Shown here: positions 37,601-46,373 of the stretch, piece after piece
Layout of the letters: each line of letters starts with the position of its first letter
Numbering within the stretch: position 1 is the stretch's first letter
NCBI RefSeq assembly: GCF_003001905.1
Contig: NZ_PVNE01000003.1
Coordinates: 62,001-126,000 of the forward strand
DNA: 64,000 bases
Direction: 5' to 3'
DNA from: Planifilum fimeticola
Lineage (GTDB): Bacteria; Bacillota; Bacilli; Thermoactinomycetales; DSM-44946
Notes under the pieces: generated by a model
The model's database searches: none
Seen by the model: the letters and a program-made list of their open reading frames with translations, nothing else
What the model was told of the DNA's origin: nothing
Translations under genes and position numbers: made by a program

Positions 37601-38677
37601 TCAAACCGTCGGATGCCTCTCTTCTCGGGCGTAGCGCTCCTCAAACAACCGCCTCAGGGCGGGGAACTCCCTGAGGGTTTCCAGGGCCAGCGCCGCGTGG
37701 CCGGGGGCGTATCCGTTGCCGATCATCATGCTCACATCCTTCCCCACGCCCTCGGCCCCCAGGGCGGCGGCGGTGAAGCGGACGGCGGTGCTGAAAAAGT
37801 AAACCGTTCCGCCGTCCCGGGTGGCCAAAATGCTGGACAGCTCCGTATCGGGCACATTCACGCAATTGATGGTGACGTCCGCCAACTGCCCGCCGGTGGA
37901 TCGTTCCACCCTTTCCAGCACCTCGACGGGCCGCCTGGCGTCCGCCCGGATCACCTCGTCGGCGATCCCCAGTCTCCGGATCGTCTCGCAGGCCTCCTCC
38001 CCGGCTTCCAGCGCGATCACCCGGCCGCCGGGGCCCGCCTTCTTTTTGGCGTGCCAGAGGCAGAGAAGCCCCGATTTCCCCCCTGCCCCCAGGACCGCTA
38101 CCCGCTGTCCGGGGCGGACCAGGCGCGCCGTCTGCGCCGGTGCCCCGCAGACGTCGAGCACGGCCAGGGCGACGGATTCCGGCAAATCGTCGGGAAGGCG
38201 GGCGAAGGGGCCGCTGGCGAACAACACCGCCTTTCCCCGCACCTTCACCTGCCCCGTCTCCAGATCCACCCGCTCCACGGCTTCCAGGCATAGGGGGGTC
38301 AAGGTGAGGGAAACCAGCGTGGCGATCTTCTCCCCCTGCTTCACCCCTTGATCCGGAAAAGACGGACCGATGTCGAGAACCCGGCCGATCAGCATCCCGC
38401 CGGAATTGGTGACGGGATTGTGCATTTTCCCTCTCTCGGCGACGATCCCGAGAATCCGTTCCTTCACCCGTTCCGGATCGCCCCCGGCCGCCTCCTTCAT
38501 CTGGGTGAAGGAGGCGGAATCGATGTTGAGACAGTCGACCTCGATCAACAGCTCATTGTCATGGCAGACCGGTCTGGCATCCAGCCTGTGTGCGGGCTGG
38601 GGCATCACCCCTTTCGGCTCCAACACCCGGTGAAGTCCATACCGGTGCCCTCTCGGATACGATCGCTGTGTGGTCAA
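37601..38677 (-). CDS. kdd: L-erythro-3,5-diaminohexanoate dehydrogenase
   Basis: NAD(P)-dependent oxidative deamination of 3,5-diaminohexanoate to 3-keto-5-aminohexanoate, the Kce substrate. The 358-residue protein has an N-terminal substrate domain (PVTNSGGMLIGRVLDIG) and a Rossmann domain (VAVLGAGGKSGLLCLWHAKK), and ends HAALALETLREFPALRRLFE. The start is TTG 38677, with AGAGGAGGG nine bases upstream; the frame extends to 38806 but would pass through the promoter. First gene of the kam operon, 40 bp downstream of the sigma-54 promoter. Confidence 0.93.
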   Translation of the reverse strand: MTTQRSYPRGHRYGLHRVLEPKGVMPQPAHRLDARPVCHDNELLIEVDCLNIDSASFTQMKEAAGGDPERVKERILGIVAERGKMHNPVTNSGGMLIGRVLDIGPSFPDQGVKQGEKIATLVSLTLTPLCLEAVERVDLETGQVKVRGKAVLFASGPFARLPDDLPESVALAVLDVCGAPAQTARLVRPGQRVAVLGAGGKSGLLCLWHAKKKAGPGGRVIALEAGEEACETIRRLGIADEVIRADARRPVEVLERVERSTGGQLADVTINCVNVPDTELSSILATRDGGTVYFFSTAVRFTAAALGAEGVGKDVSMMIGNGYAPGHAALALETLREFPALRRLFEERYAREERHPTV

Positions 38678-38717
38678 ATCGGGCCACCCTCCTCTTGCGG
38701 CTTCACCCCTTTTCCAT

Positions 38718-38733
38718 TGCAAGAAACGTACCA
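38718..38733 (-). promoter_or_regulatory. Sigma-54 promoter of the kdd-kam operon
   Basis: Minus strand TGGTACGTTTCTTGCA matches the -24/-12 consensus TGGCAC-N5-TTGCW at all but one base (GGT for GGC), with exact spacing. It lies 40 bp upstream of the kdd start, and the gene just upstream encodes a GAFTGA-type activator. Confidence 0.75.
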
Positions 38734-38779
38734 ACTGCAAAAAAATTGCGTTGACGGGGTTTTTCGCTTTCGGAAAACA

Positions 38780-38804
38780 AAAAGGCGTGCCGAAAAATCG
38801 GCAC
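38780..38804 (-). terminator. Terminator of the sigma-54 activator gene
   Basis: Stem GTGCCGA/TCGGCAC (38787-38804) with a four-base loop; on the minus strand it is followed by GCCTTTTTG. Confidence 0.75.
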
Positions 38805-39044
38805 ACCTGTGGCTTGACAAATCGTTTCCCCGTTCCGGGGGCCGAAACAGGGCCGCACGTCCCGGATCAGTCAAAGCATCGGAGAATCGGCCGGCGGAAA
38901 AGGAGGGGCCTGATCGGCCCGGCTATCGGACCGAAACAAGGCAGTCCCCTTCAGACGAGAAGCAGAGCGGCGCACCCCGCCTGGACGGGGAGGGCCTCCT
39001 TCCGAGGGCGGAAACCAGATCCCATTGCAACCCCCCTACAACTC

Positions 39045-40442
39045 TCACGATGCTCCGCGGTTGAGACCCAATTTTTGCAGTTTGTACTGCAGCGTTTGCC
39101 GCGGAATTCCCAGGCGGCGGGCCGCCTGCCGGACATTCCCCCCGCAGGCGGCCAGGGCCTCCCGGATCATCCGTTCCTCCACCTCGGCCAGCACCTCCCG
39201 CAGGGGCCGACCCTCCCGCTCCGCTTGAGGGGCCTTTTCCCCCGAAGTCAGATGGGGCGGCAAATCCTCCAGGGCGAGGGTTTCCCCCTCCGCCACATTC
39301 ATCGCGCCTTCGATGGCGTGTTTCAATTCCCGGACATTGCCCGGCCAATCGTAGCGCATGAAGATTTCCTCCACCTCCGGACGAAGACCGGAGACCAGCT
39401 TGCCCAGCCGGCAGTTGTACTCGTGAATGAAACGGGAGGTGAGAAGGGGGATGTCTTCCCGCCTCTCCCGGAGGGGAGGCAAATCGATCCGAACCACCTG
39501 GATGCGGTAAAACAGATCCCTTCGGAGACGCCCCTCCTTCACGCAGAGAGCGGGATCCTCATTGGTGGCGCACAGGATGCGCACGTCCACCCAGCGCGCA
39601 TTTCCGTCCCCCACCCTCCGGACCGCTCCCTCTTCCAGCACCCGCAGCAGTTTGGCCTGCAGGTCGGAGGGCATGGCGTGAATCTCATCCAGGAACAGGG
39701 TACCCCCGTCCGCCAATTCAAACAAACCCGGCCGATCCTCCGCTCCCGTGAAGGCGCCCTTCACCGTCCCGAACAGGATTCCCTCGAGCAGGGAAGAGGG
39801 AATCGCCGCGCAGTTCTGGGCGATAAAGGGCTGGTCGCGGCGGGGGGAAGCGCTGTGGATCGACTGGACGATCAGTTCCTTACCCGTTCCGGTTTCTCCG
39901 ACGACCAAGACCGGAGAGCGGGTGGCGGCGGCCCTTTTCGCCCGCTCGATGGCCTTCATCATCTTCGGATTTCGCGTGAGAATCTCCTCGAAACGGAACA
40001 GGCGCGGCTCCGACGCAGAGGGTTTCCGGCCCTTGCGGATCCGTTTCCTCAGATCGATCACCTGCTCCGCCAGCTCCTGGATGCGGGTCACATCCTTGGA
40101 GACTTCCAACGCCCCCACCAATTCGCCGCCCACCCGGAGGGGAACGGTGGAATTGATGGTTACGATCCGCTTGCCGTACCGGTTGGTGTAGGTCTGCCGC
40201 TGATTGTAGATGGGCTGACCGGTTTGGATCACCTGAATCAGCGTACTCGTCTTGGAGGTGAGCGAGGGAAACGCCTCCAACACATGGGTTCCCAACACTT
40301 CCTCCACCGACATACCGTCCAGGGAAGCGGCGACGTGGTTATAAAAAATGGTGATTCCCTCGGCATCCACCACATGAATGCCCTCGTCGATGGAACGGAG
40401 CACTTCCTGCAGCATTTCTTCCGTAAAGCGAGTCTGTTCCAT
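39045..40442 (-). CDS. Sigma-54-dependent activator (PAS, AAA+, Fis-type HTH)
   Basis: Bacterial enhancer-binding protein of 465 residues. An N-terminal PAS domain (about 10-120, EVLRSIDEGIHVVDAEGITI) replaces a receiver; the AAA+ core (about 152-380) has Walker A GETGTGKE (182-189) and the sigma-54 contact loop GAFTGA (229-234), so it is competent for sigma-54; the C-terminus (about 420-465) is a Fis-like helix-turn-helix (NVRQAARRLGIPRQTLQYKL). RocR/LevR-type amino-acid catabolism activators share this plan. ATG 40442 follows CCGGGGGGTGG. Placed head-to-tail before kdd with a sigma-54 promoter between, it very likely turns on lysine degradation; the signal sensed by the PAS domain is unknown. 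Confidence 0.9.
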   Translation of the reverse strand: MEQTRFTEEMLQEVLRSIDEGIHVVDAEGITIFYNHVAASLDGMSVEEVLGTHVLEAFPSLTSKTSTLIQVIQTGQPIYNQRQTYTNRYGKRIVTINSTVPLRVGGELVGALEVSKDVTRIQELAEQVIDLRKRIRKGRKPSASEPRLFRFEEILTRNPKMMKAIERAKRAAATRSPVLVVGETGTGKELIVQSIHSASPRRDQPFIAQNCAAIPSSLLEGILFGTVKGAFTGAEDRPGLFELADGGTLFLDEIHAMPSDLQAKLLRVLEEGAVRRVGDGNARWVDVRILCATNEDPALCVKEGRLRRDLFYRIQVVRIDLPPLRERREDIPLLTSRFIHEYNCRLGKLVSGLRPEVEEIFMRYDWPGNVRELKHAIEGAMNVAEGETLALEDLPPHLTSGEKAPQAEREGRPLREVLAEVEERMIREALAACGGNVRQAARRLGIPRQTLQYKLQKLGLNRGAS

Positions 40443-40595
40443 GATTCCACCCCCCGGACATCCCGCCGAAAAACCGGCGGATTGTGCCGAAAATTCGTCA
40501 CTCCCATTTTAAACGAAAAATTTGAACGGGTCGACCGAAAGGTATAAACTGCCTTTTTACACGGAACTGAACGGCGACCGCGCCCGTTCACAAAT

Positions 40596-40624
40596 TTGAC
40601 AAATTCCCGCCCTTATGTCATAAT
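40596..40624 (+). promoter_or_regulatory. Promoter of the cytochrome oxidase subunit IV gene
   Basis: TTGACA (40596-40601), 17 bp, CATAAT (40619-40624); start codon 62 bp downstream. Confidence 0.7.
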
Positions 40625-40685
40625 ATTCACTATCATCTGGATTATCGTCGCGGTTTCCTGCGCCTTCAAAAGGGAGGTTGGGTCG

Positions 40686-41000
40686 GTGGAACCGAAAATC
40701 GATCCGTCGACGGTCAAACCGCAGGAGCAAGAGAAGCCGGAGAGCGCCGGCAAGCACGTGAAAGCCTTTGTCTGGATGATGATCCTGACCGCCATCGCCT
40801 TCATCCTCGTCGGAACCGGCTCCGTCTCCGCCGCCGTGGTGATTCCGATCCTCCTGTTCCTGGCATCCGTCCAGGTCGTGCTGCAGCTGTTCACCTTCAT
40901 GCACCTGGATCAAAAGGGGAGCTTTTTCCCCATCCTGTTCGTGATCTGCGGCATCATCGGCGCCATCGTCTGCATCCTGGCGATGACTCTGTGGGTGTAG
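40686..41000 (+). CDS. Cytochrome c oxidase subunit IV family protein
   Basis: A 104-residue membrane protein resembling the small CtaF subunit of caa3-type oxidase: three membrane helices (about 26-45, 52-74, 80-104), the conserved LQLFTFMHLD between helices 2 and 3, and a short charged N-terminus (MEPKIDPSTVKPQEQ). The start is GTG 40686 with GGGAGG eight bases upstream. It is monocistronic with its own promoter and strong terminator, away from any other cytochrome oxidase gene, so it is an orphan copy in this window. Confidence 0.8.
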   Translation: MEPKIDPSTVKPQEQEKPESAGKHVKAFVWMMILTAIAFILVGTGSVSAAVVIPILLFLASVQVVLQLFTFMHLDQKGSFFPILFVICGIIGAIVCILAMTLWV

Positions 41001-41012
41001 ACAAACAAGATC

Positions 41013-41048
41013 GGGTGAAGGGAGATGTTCCCTTCACCCGTTTTTTTT
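41013..41048 (+). terminator. Terminator of the cytochrome oxidase subunit IV gene
   Basis: Perfect 10-bp stem GGGTGAAGGG/CCCTTCACCC, seven-base loop, then GTTTTTTTT. Confidence 0.92.
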
Positions 41049-41092
41049 GGGGAGGTCCCCCCGTACATACCAAGAAGAACTCCCTTCATCCC

Positions 41093-42025
41093 CTATAGCT
41101 CCAACTTCTCCAGGGCATGGGAGACGAACAAACGATGTCGCTTACGCATAAGGTTCTCGCGGTCGGGTTCCAATCCCCAGCCGGAAATCGACGATAGCGG
41201 CCTCAGCGCCGCATACAGGTCCCAGAGGGGAAGGTGGGTCAAATCGACGTCCGGCATCATGGATCGATACTCTTCCGTAAACCGCTGCATCGCTTCCTCC
41301 CCGAAGGCCCACAGGATCTCCAGGCGGGCATTGGCCACATCGGCGAGCGGATCTCCCAGGGCCGCATCCTCCCAGTCGATGACGGCCACCAGCCGTCCCT
41401 CCCTCCACAGGAGATTGCCCGGCCAAAAGTCCCCGTGCAGAAGGACATCCGGATTGACCTGCGGAAACGGCCACGCCCGCTCCAGGGCGCTCCGAATCCT
41501 CCCCTCGCTCCACTCACCCTTCGGGGAAACGGGGCGCTTTTCCAGGATTTTGCGGACCAACGCGTCCTGTCTCGGCAAAAAGGACAAATCGTGACGGGAT
41601 GCGTCCACTTGGTGAATCCGGGACAGCTGGAAGGCCGTCTGGTGGAGGTAGGCGCTCTGATCCGCCGGATCATCCACCGTCTCGCCTTCGATGAATTCCA
41701 TCACCAGATAGGGCGTGGAAAAGAGGTCGCAGGTAGTGTCCAGGGCATACGGTTCGGGAACGGGCAATCCGGCGGAGCGGAGGAGGCCCAGGAGGCGGTA
41801 CTCGTCGGCCGCGATGCGGGGATTCCTCCGAAGATCCGCCTCTCCGTGCTGACGGAAGAGCATCTTACGCCTCCGGTCGTCCGGTCCTTCTGTCTCCAAA
41901 AGCGCCGTCCGCGCCGAAACGCCCCCCGAAAGTTCCCGGACGGAAAGCAAGCGGATCCGGGGATCGATTTTCCGAACCGCCCCTGCAAAGGCTTTATCCT
42001 CTTTGGAATCGGTCACTGAAAACAC
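41093..42025 (-). CDS. Aminoglycoside phosphotransferase (APH)-family kinase
   Basis: Cytoplasmic protein-kinase-fold phosphotransferase, 310 residues. The catalytic loop LLHGDFWPGNLLW and metal-binding VIDWEDAALGDP are intact, and VMEFIEGETVDDP forms the hinge. Substrates in this family include antibiotics, homoserine, choline and fructosamine, so none is assigned. The start is uncertain: GTG 42025 is two bases from AAGG, GTG 42016 has slightly long spacing. Confidence 0.85.
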   Translation of the reverse strand: MFSVTDSKEDKAFAGAVRKIDPRIRLLSVRELSGGVSARTALLETEGPDDRRRKMLFRQHGEADLRRNPRIAADEYRLLGLLRSAGLPVPEPYALDTTCDLFSTPYLVMEFIEGETVDDPADQSAYLHQTAFQLSRIHQVDASRHDLSFLPRQDALVRKILEKRPVSPKGEWSEGRIRSALERAWPFPQVNPDVLLHGDFWPGNLLWREGRLVAVIDWEDAALGDPLADVANARLEILWAFGEEAMQRFTEEYRSMMPDVDLTHLPLWDLYAALRPLSSISGWGLEPDRENLMRKRHRLFVSHALEKLEL

Positions 42026-42048
42026 CGCCTTTTCGATGAAGCAATGAA

Positions 42049-42081
42049 AGCGGGTCTCCTCCCGGTGGGAGAAGACCCGCT
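42049..42081 (-). terminator. Hairpin after the XapX-domain gene
   Basis: AGCGGGTC/GACCCGCT arms with a nested TCTCC(C)/GGGAGA stem (42049-42081), followed on the minus strand by only TTCATT, so it is a weak terminator. Confidence 0.5.
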
Positions 42082-42085
42082 CGAT

Positions 42086-42250
42086 TCAGAACAACCGGCT
42101 CACCCACTGATACGCCTGGTAACCCAGGTAGATTCCGATGATGCCGAAAATGCCCGCCAAGGCCGGCGGCGCCGGGATCGGCAAACGGAAGAGGGAAAAG
42201 ACAAACCCGGCGACAAACCCGGTCAAAGTGGACAACAAAATCAGCTTCAC
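42086..42250 (-). CDS. XapX-domain small membrane protein
   Basis: A 54-residue protein (start GTG 42250, GGGGAGG nine bases upstream) made of two membrane helices separated by a short proline-rich loop: LILLSTLTGFVAGFVFSLF, then LPIPAPPALAG, then IFGIIGIYLGYQAYQWV. This is the XapX/DUF1427 pattern. Role unknown. Confidence 0.75.
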   Translation of the reverse strand: MKLILLSTLTGFVAGFVFSLFRLPIPAPPALAGIFGIIGIYLGYQAYQWVSRLF

Positions 42251-42325
42251 GATGCATCGCCTCCCCGGGCGAACGATTGATGGGGGATGAAAAGCCCAAG
42301 CCCTCATCCCGTGACAAACGGCCGT

Positions 42326-43996
42326 TCACATCTGATCCGGAGCACTTACGCCGATCAGGGACAGGCCGTTTTTGAGCACCTGGGCCACCCCCGAGAGAAG
42401 GGCAAGTCTCGCCCGCGACAGGTTCTCGTCGTCGCCGATCACCCGATAGGCTCTGTAATAGCTGTGGAAGAGGGCGGCCAGGTCATGCAGGTAACGTACC
42501 ACCCGGTGGGGAGTGAGCTGCTGCGCCGCGCCGGCCACTTCATCGGGAAAAGCGGCCAGGGCCTGCAGCAGATCGTACTCCTGTTCCTCCGCGAGCAGGG
42601 AGAGGATTTCCGGATCGGTGGCGGGGGAAAGCCCCCGTTCCCCGGCCTGGCGGAAGACGCTCTGAATCCGGGCGTGGGCGTATTGGACATAATAGACCGG
42701 GTTCTCGTTGGACCGGGAGACCGCCAGGTCCATGTCGAAGTCCAGATGGCTGTCGGGGCTGCGCATGACGAAGAAATAGCGGACGGCGTCAATCCCCACC
42801 TCGTCCATCAGCTCTTCCAGGGTGACGGCCTTCCCCGTCCGTTTGGACATCTTGACCAGTTCTCCGCCCTGGTACAGCTTGACCATCTGGGTCACCAGCA
42901 CCGTCAGTCGCTCCGGATCGTGTCCCTGGGCGGCGATGGCCGCCTTCATGCGGGGGATATATCCGTGGTGATCGGCGCCCCAGATGTTGATGAGGCGGTC
43001 GAAACCGCGGTTCAGTTTGTCGCGGTGGTAGGCGATGTCCGGGGTGAGGTAGGTGTAGGAACCGTCGCTTTTGACAAGGACGCGATCCTTGTCGTCGCCG
43101 AAGGCCGTCGATTTCAGCCACACCGCACCGTCCTTCTCGTAGGTGTATCCCCGGTCGGCCAGCTCCTTCAGCACCTGCTCGACCGCGCCGGATGAATAGA
43201 GGGATCGCTCGCTGAACCACACGTCGAACCGGACCCGGTACCGCTCCAGATCCCGGCGAATCTTGTCCAGCATCCGCTTCAACCCGTACTCCTTCAACCG
43301 GGAAAGCCGTTCTTCCCGATCGAGGGAAAGGAGTGAATCCCCCTCCCGTTCCGCCAGTTCCCGGGCCATGTCGATGATGTCCTGTCCCCGATATCCGTCC
43401 TCGGGAAATCGGCTCTCCTTCCCGAGGGCCTCCAGATAGCGGGCCTCCAGGGAAAGGGCGAGCATCCGGATCTGGTTGCCCGCATCGTTGATGTAGTACT
43501 CCCTGGTTACATCGTATCCGGCGGCTTCCAGGATATTGCACAGGGCATCCCCGACGGCGGCCCCGCGGGCGTGGCCGAGATGAAGGCTGCCCGTGGGGTT
43601 GGCGCTGACGAACTCCACGTTGACCCGCTGACCGCCGCCCGCTTCGGACCGCCCGTATCGGGCGCCGGCGGCCCGGATCTCCTCCAGCACTTCCGTCAAA
43701 AAGGAGCGGTCGAGGAAAAAGTTGATGAATCCGGGTCCCGCCACTTGAATATCGCGGACCCGGGCCCTGTCGCGGTCGATCCCCTCCACGATCCGGGCCG
43801 CGATCTCCCGGGGATTGGAACGGGCGATGCGGGTCAGCCTCATCGCCACGTTGGTGGCCAAATCCCCGTGGGCCTTTTCCCGGGGGATCTCCAATTCCAC
43901 TTCCGGCATGTTATCTTCCGTAGCCAGTCCGGCGGAGAGCACCGCCTTTCTGATTTCCTCACGGAGTGCCTCCCGCATCCTCATCAGTACGGTCAT
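42326..43996 (-). CDS. argS: Arginyl-tRNA synthetase
   Basis: Class Ia synthetase charging tRNA-Arg. 556 residues with an N-terminal ArgRS-specific domain, the HIGH-type motif HLGH (139-142, in [14 protein letters not shown]), a KMSK-like loop ([15 protein letters not shown]) and the DALR anticodon-binding domain ending MGVSAPDQM-like [13 protein letters not shown] 43996 follows GGAGGAGCC and is one base after the stop of the preceding gene, so the two are coupled, as ywiB-argS in B. subtilis. Confidence 0.97.
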   Translation of the reverse strand: MTVLMRMREALREEIRKAVLSAGLATEDNMPEVELEIPREKAHGDLATNVAMRLTRIARSNPREIAARIVEGIDRDRARVRDIQVAGPGFINFFLDRSFLTEVLEEIRAAGARYGRSEAGGGQRVNVEFVSANPTGSLHLGHARGAAVGDALCNILEAAGYDVTREYYINDAGNQIRMLALSLEARYLEALGKESRFPEDGYRGQDIIDMARELAEREGDSLLSLDREERLSRLKEYGLKRMLDKIRRDLERYRVRFDVWFSERSLYSSGAVEQVLKELADRGYTYEKDGAVWLKSTAFGDDKDRVLVKSDGSYTYLTPDIAYHRDKLNRGFDRLINIWGADHHGYIPRMKAAIAAQGHDPERLTVLVTQMVKLYQGGELVKMSKRTGKAVTLEELMDEVGIDAVRYFFVMRSPDSHLDFDMDLAVSRSNENPVYYVQYAHARIQSVFRQAGERGLSPATDPEILSLLAEEQEYDLLQALAAFPDEVAGAAQQLTPHRVVRYLHDLAALFHSYYRAYRVIGDDENLSRARLALLSGVAQVLKNGLSLIGVSAPDQM

Positions 43997-43997
43997 C

Positions 43998-44414
43998 TCA
44001 CGGCTCCTCCCTCCATTGAATATGTAGCTGGTAGGTTCCCAAGTTTTCCCCGCCCATCCGCAGATCGTAGGAAAAGCGCAATTCCCCGCCCCTTTCCCAC
44101 CTGCGGCGGCGATAATCCAGGGTTTTCACTTCCATTTCGGTCTCTCCCGCCGGAGTGAGAACCCGGCTGGTGGCCGTTTTCCCGGGGCGGTAGGTGTGGC
44201 GGAAATCCAGACCGCCGCTGCGGATGACGGTGATGGAGTCCTCCTTCGCCCTCACCGTCGTCCGCGTTTCCGCATCCGCTTCGCCGCTTTCCACATATCT
44301 GAGCACCCATTCGTCCTGCTTCTCCGCAAACCGCCCCTGCGCCTCCCGGCGGATTTCCTCCACCCCGTTCTCGCCGAAAATGGTGGAGAAAACGCTCACT
44401 CTGACCGAAACCAT
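43998..44414 (-). CDS. DUF1934 (YwiB-like) beta-barrel protein
   Basis: 138-residue protein of the YwiB family with a predicted lipocalin-like barrel; characteristic strands include [31 protein letters not shown] and [13 protein letters not shown] 44414 is preceded by AGAAGGGGCG. It always sits next to argS in Bacillales, but no function is established. Confidence 0.85.
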   Translation of the reverse strand: MVSVRVSVFSTIFGENGVEEIRREAQGRFAEKQDEWVLRYVESGEADAETRTTVRAKEDSITVIRSGGLDFRHTYRPGKTATSRVLTPAGETEMEVKTLDYRRRRWERGGELRFSYDLRMGGENLGTYQLHIQWREEP

Positions 44415-44446
44415 CGCACTTCGCCCCTTCTCCCGATTTGTTCTCC

Positions 44447-45322
44447 TCAAGCCGGGACGAAACCCAGGAGCATCTCCCGCACCATCTTGGCGGCCACCAC
44501 CGCCGTCTGATCCGTCGGATCGTAGGCGGGAGCCACCTCCACCAGGTCGGCCCCCACCACCTTCACTCCGGAGCGGGCGATGGCGTGAATCGATTCCATC
44601 AGCTCCCGGGAAGTGATGCCCGCGGGTTCCGGCGTTCCGGTTCCGGGAGCGAAGGCCGGGTCCAGGACGTCAATGTCCACCGTCACGTAAACGGGACGGT
44701 CCGCCAAGGCGGGAAGTTCTTCCATCAGCGGTTTCAGCACCTCGAAGGGGTGAAAGCGTATCCCGGAGGAGGCGGCGTATTCAAACTCTTCGCGGGTCCC
44801 CGAGCGGATTCCCAGCTGGATGACGTTTTCCGGGCCGATCAGCTCGGCGATTTTCCGCAGGGGAGTGGCATGGGAGAGGGTCTCCCCTTCGTATTCCGTC
44901 CGCAGGTCGGCGTGGGCGTCCATGTGGATGACGGCCAGGTCCGGATAATGCTTGTACACTTCCCGCACCGCCGGCCAGGTGACCAGATGCTCGCCCCCGA
45001 GGCCGATCGGCATTTTGTTCCGCTTAAGCACTTCTGCGACAAAGCGGCCGATTTCCTCCAGACTGCGCTCCGGGTTCCCGAAGGGGAGGGGGATGTCCCC
45101 GGCATCATAAAAGGGAACCTCCGCCAGTTCCCGTCGGAGATGGGGGCTGTATTCCTCCAGGACCAGGGAAACCTCGCGGATTCGCCGCGGACCGAACCGC
45201 GAACCCGGCCGAAAGCTGGCGGTCCAGTCCATCGGCATGCCGTAAATCACCGCCCGGGCCTCCTCCAGCTCCGGCTTGGCGGCGATGAACACGTTGCCGG
45301 AATAAGCTTCCTCCGCACGCAT
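44447..45322 (-). CDS. speB: Agmatinase
   Basis: Hydrolyses agmatine to putrescine and urea, feeding SpeE. The 291-residue ureohydrolase has all manganese ligands: His112 (GLGGEHLVTW), Asp135/His137/Asp139 (IHMDAHADLR), and the VDIDVLDPAFAPGTGTPE segment. ATG 45322 follows GAGGTGATCGG, nine bases after the speE stop, so speE-speB form one operon as in B. subtilis. Confidence 0.95.
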   Translation of the reverse strand: MRAEEAYSGNVFIAAKPELEEARAVIYGMPMDWTASFRPGSRFGPRRIREVSLVLEEYSPHLRRELAEVPFYDAGDIPLPFGNPERSLEEIGRFVAEVLKRNKMPIGLGGEHLVTWPAVREVYKHYPDLAVIHMDAHADLRTEYEGETLSHATPLRKIAELIGPENVIQLGIRSGTREEFEYAASSGIRFHPFEVLKPLMEELPALADRPVYVTVDIDVLDPAFAPGTGTPEPAGITSRELMESIHAIARSGVKVVGADLVEVAPAYDPTDQTAVVAAKMVREMLLGFVPA

Positions 45323-45331
45323 CCGATCACC

Positions 45332-46174
45332 TCATTTCGTCAGCTCGGCCACGTATTTGGGCAGAGCGAACAGTGCCTTGTGCATTTCCGGAGTATAGTA
45401 CTTCGTTTCGGGACGGTGCAGCTTGATCTCATCCACTTCCAGGGGGTCGTACACCTTGGACCCCAGGGTAAAGCTCCACAGCCCGCTGGGATAGGTGGGG
45501 ACGCTGGCGGTGTACAACCGGGCGATCGGGAAGAGATCGGCAATATCGTGATAGACGCGGGCGATCAGGTCGCGGTTGAACCACGGGGATTCCGACTGCG
45601 CCACCATGATGCCGTCCCGGCGCAGGGCGTGGAAAATCCGCTCGTAGAAATCCCGCTGAAACAGCCCCACCGCCGGTCCGATCGGCTCCGTCGAATCCAC
45701 CAGAATCACGTCGTAGGCATTTTTCACTTCTTCCACGTGCCGGATGCCGTCTTCAATCCGGACCCGCACCCGGGGATCGTCCAACGCGCCGGCGATGGCG
45801 GGGAAGTAGGTCTTCGCCACCTCGATCACCCGCTCGTCGATCTCCACCAGGGTGGCCGTCTCCACCGTGGGGTATTTCAACACTTCGCGGATCGCTCCGC
45901 CGTCCCCGCCGCCGATCACCAACACGTCCTTCGGCTCGGGATGGGTGTTCATCGCCACGTGAGCGATCATTTCGTGATAAACGAATTCATCCTTGTCCGT
46001 GGTCATCACCATGCCGTCGAGCAGAAGCATGTTGCCGAATTGCCGGGTCTCAATCACATCGACAGTCTGGTATTTGGTCTCTTCGTGATGAAGAGTGCGT
46101 ACAATCTTGCTGGTGATCCCGTGATCGGGCGTTTGCTTTTCCGTAAACCACAATTCCATCTGAAGCTTATCCAT
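45332..46174 (-). CDS. speE: Spermidine synthase
   Basis: Aminopropyltransferase making spermidine from putrescine and decarboxylated SAM. From ATG 46174 (AAGGAGAGCC upstream) 280 residues: N-terminal strand domain, [12 protein letters not shown] nucleotide loop, [14 protein letters not shown] catalytic aspartate region. The reading frame extends 109 codons upstream across the intergenic region, but that part is not protein-like. Confidence 0.96.
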   Translation of the reverse strand: MDKLQMELWFTEKQTPDHGITSKIVRTLHHEETKYQTVDVIETRQFGNMLLLDGMVMTTDKDEFVYHEMIAHVAMNTHPEPKDVLVIGGGDGGAIREVLKYPTVETATLVEIDERVIEVAKTYFPAIAGALDDPRVRVRIEDGIRHVEEVKNAYDVILVDSTEPIGPAVGLFQRDFYERIFHALRRDGIMVAQSESPWFNRDLIARVYHDIADLFPIARLYTASVPTYPSGLWSFTLGSKVYDPLEVDEIKLHRPETKYYTPEMHKALFALPKYVAELTK

Positions 46175-46373
46175 AAGGCTCTCCTTCCATCCCTTCAAGT
46201 AAGAGTCTCCGATATTTTTTCCAACACCATCCTTAGAATAAAGCAACTCTCCTCCAACCTCAACGAAAAACACGTCACCTTCCCGAAAGGTATAATCTTC
46301 CACCCCTTCTCCCATACTGTTGACAAACCATCCACAACCGGTTGAGCCGACATCGAAAAGGGAGCGTGACGGG

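Larger units (their letters stand above)
38678..39044. other. Control region between the activator gene and kdd
   Basis: A 367-bp gap with no gene. It contains the sigma-54 promoter (38718-38733) and the activator's terminator (38780-38804). The remaining 240 bp upstream are GC-rich with several short imperfect repeats (for example around 38860-38935), where activator-binding sites would be expected, but I could not pick a convincing pair. Confidence 0.6.
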
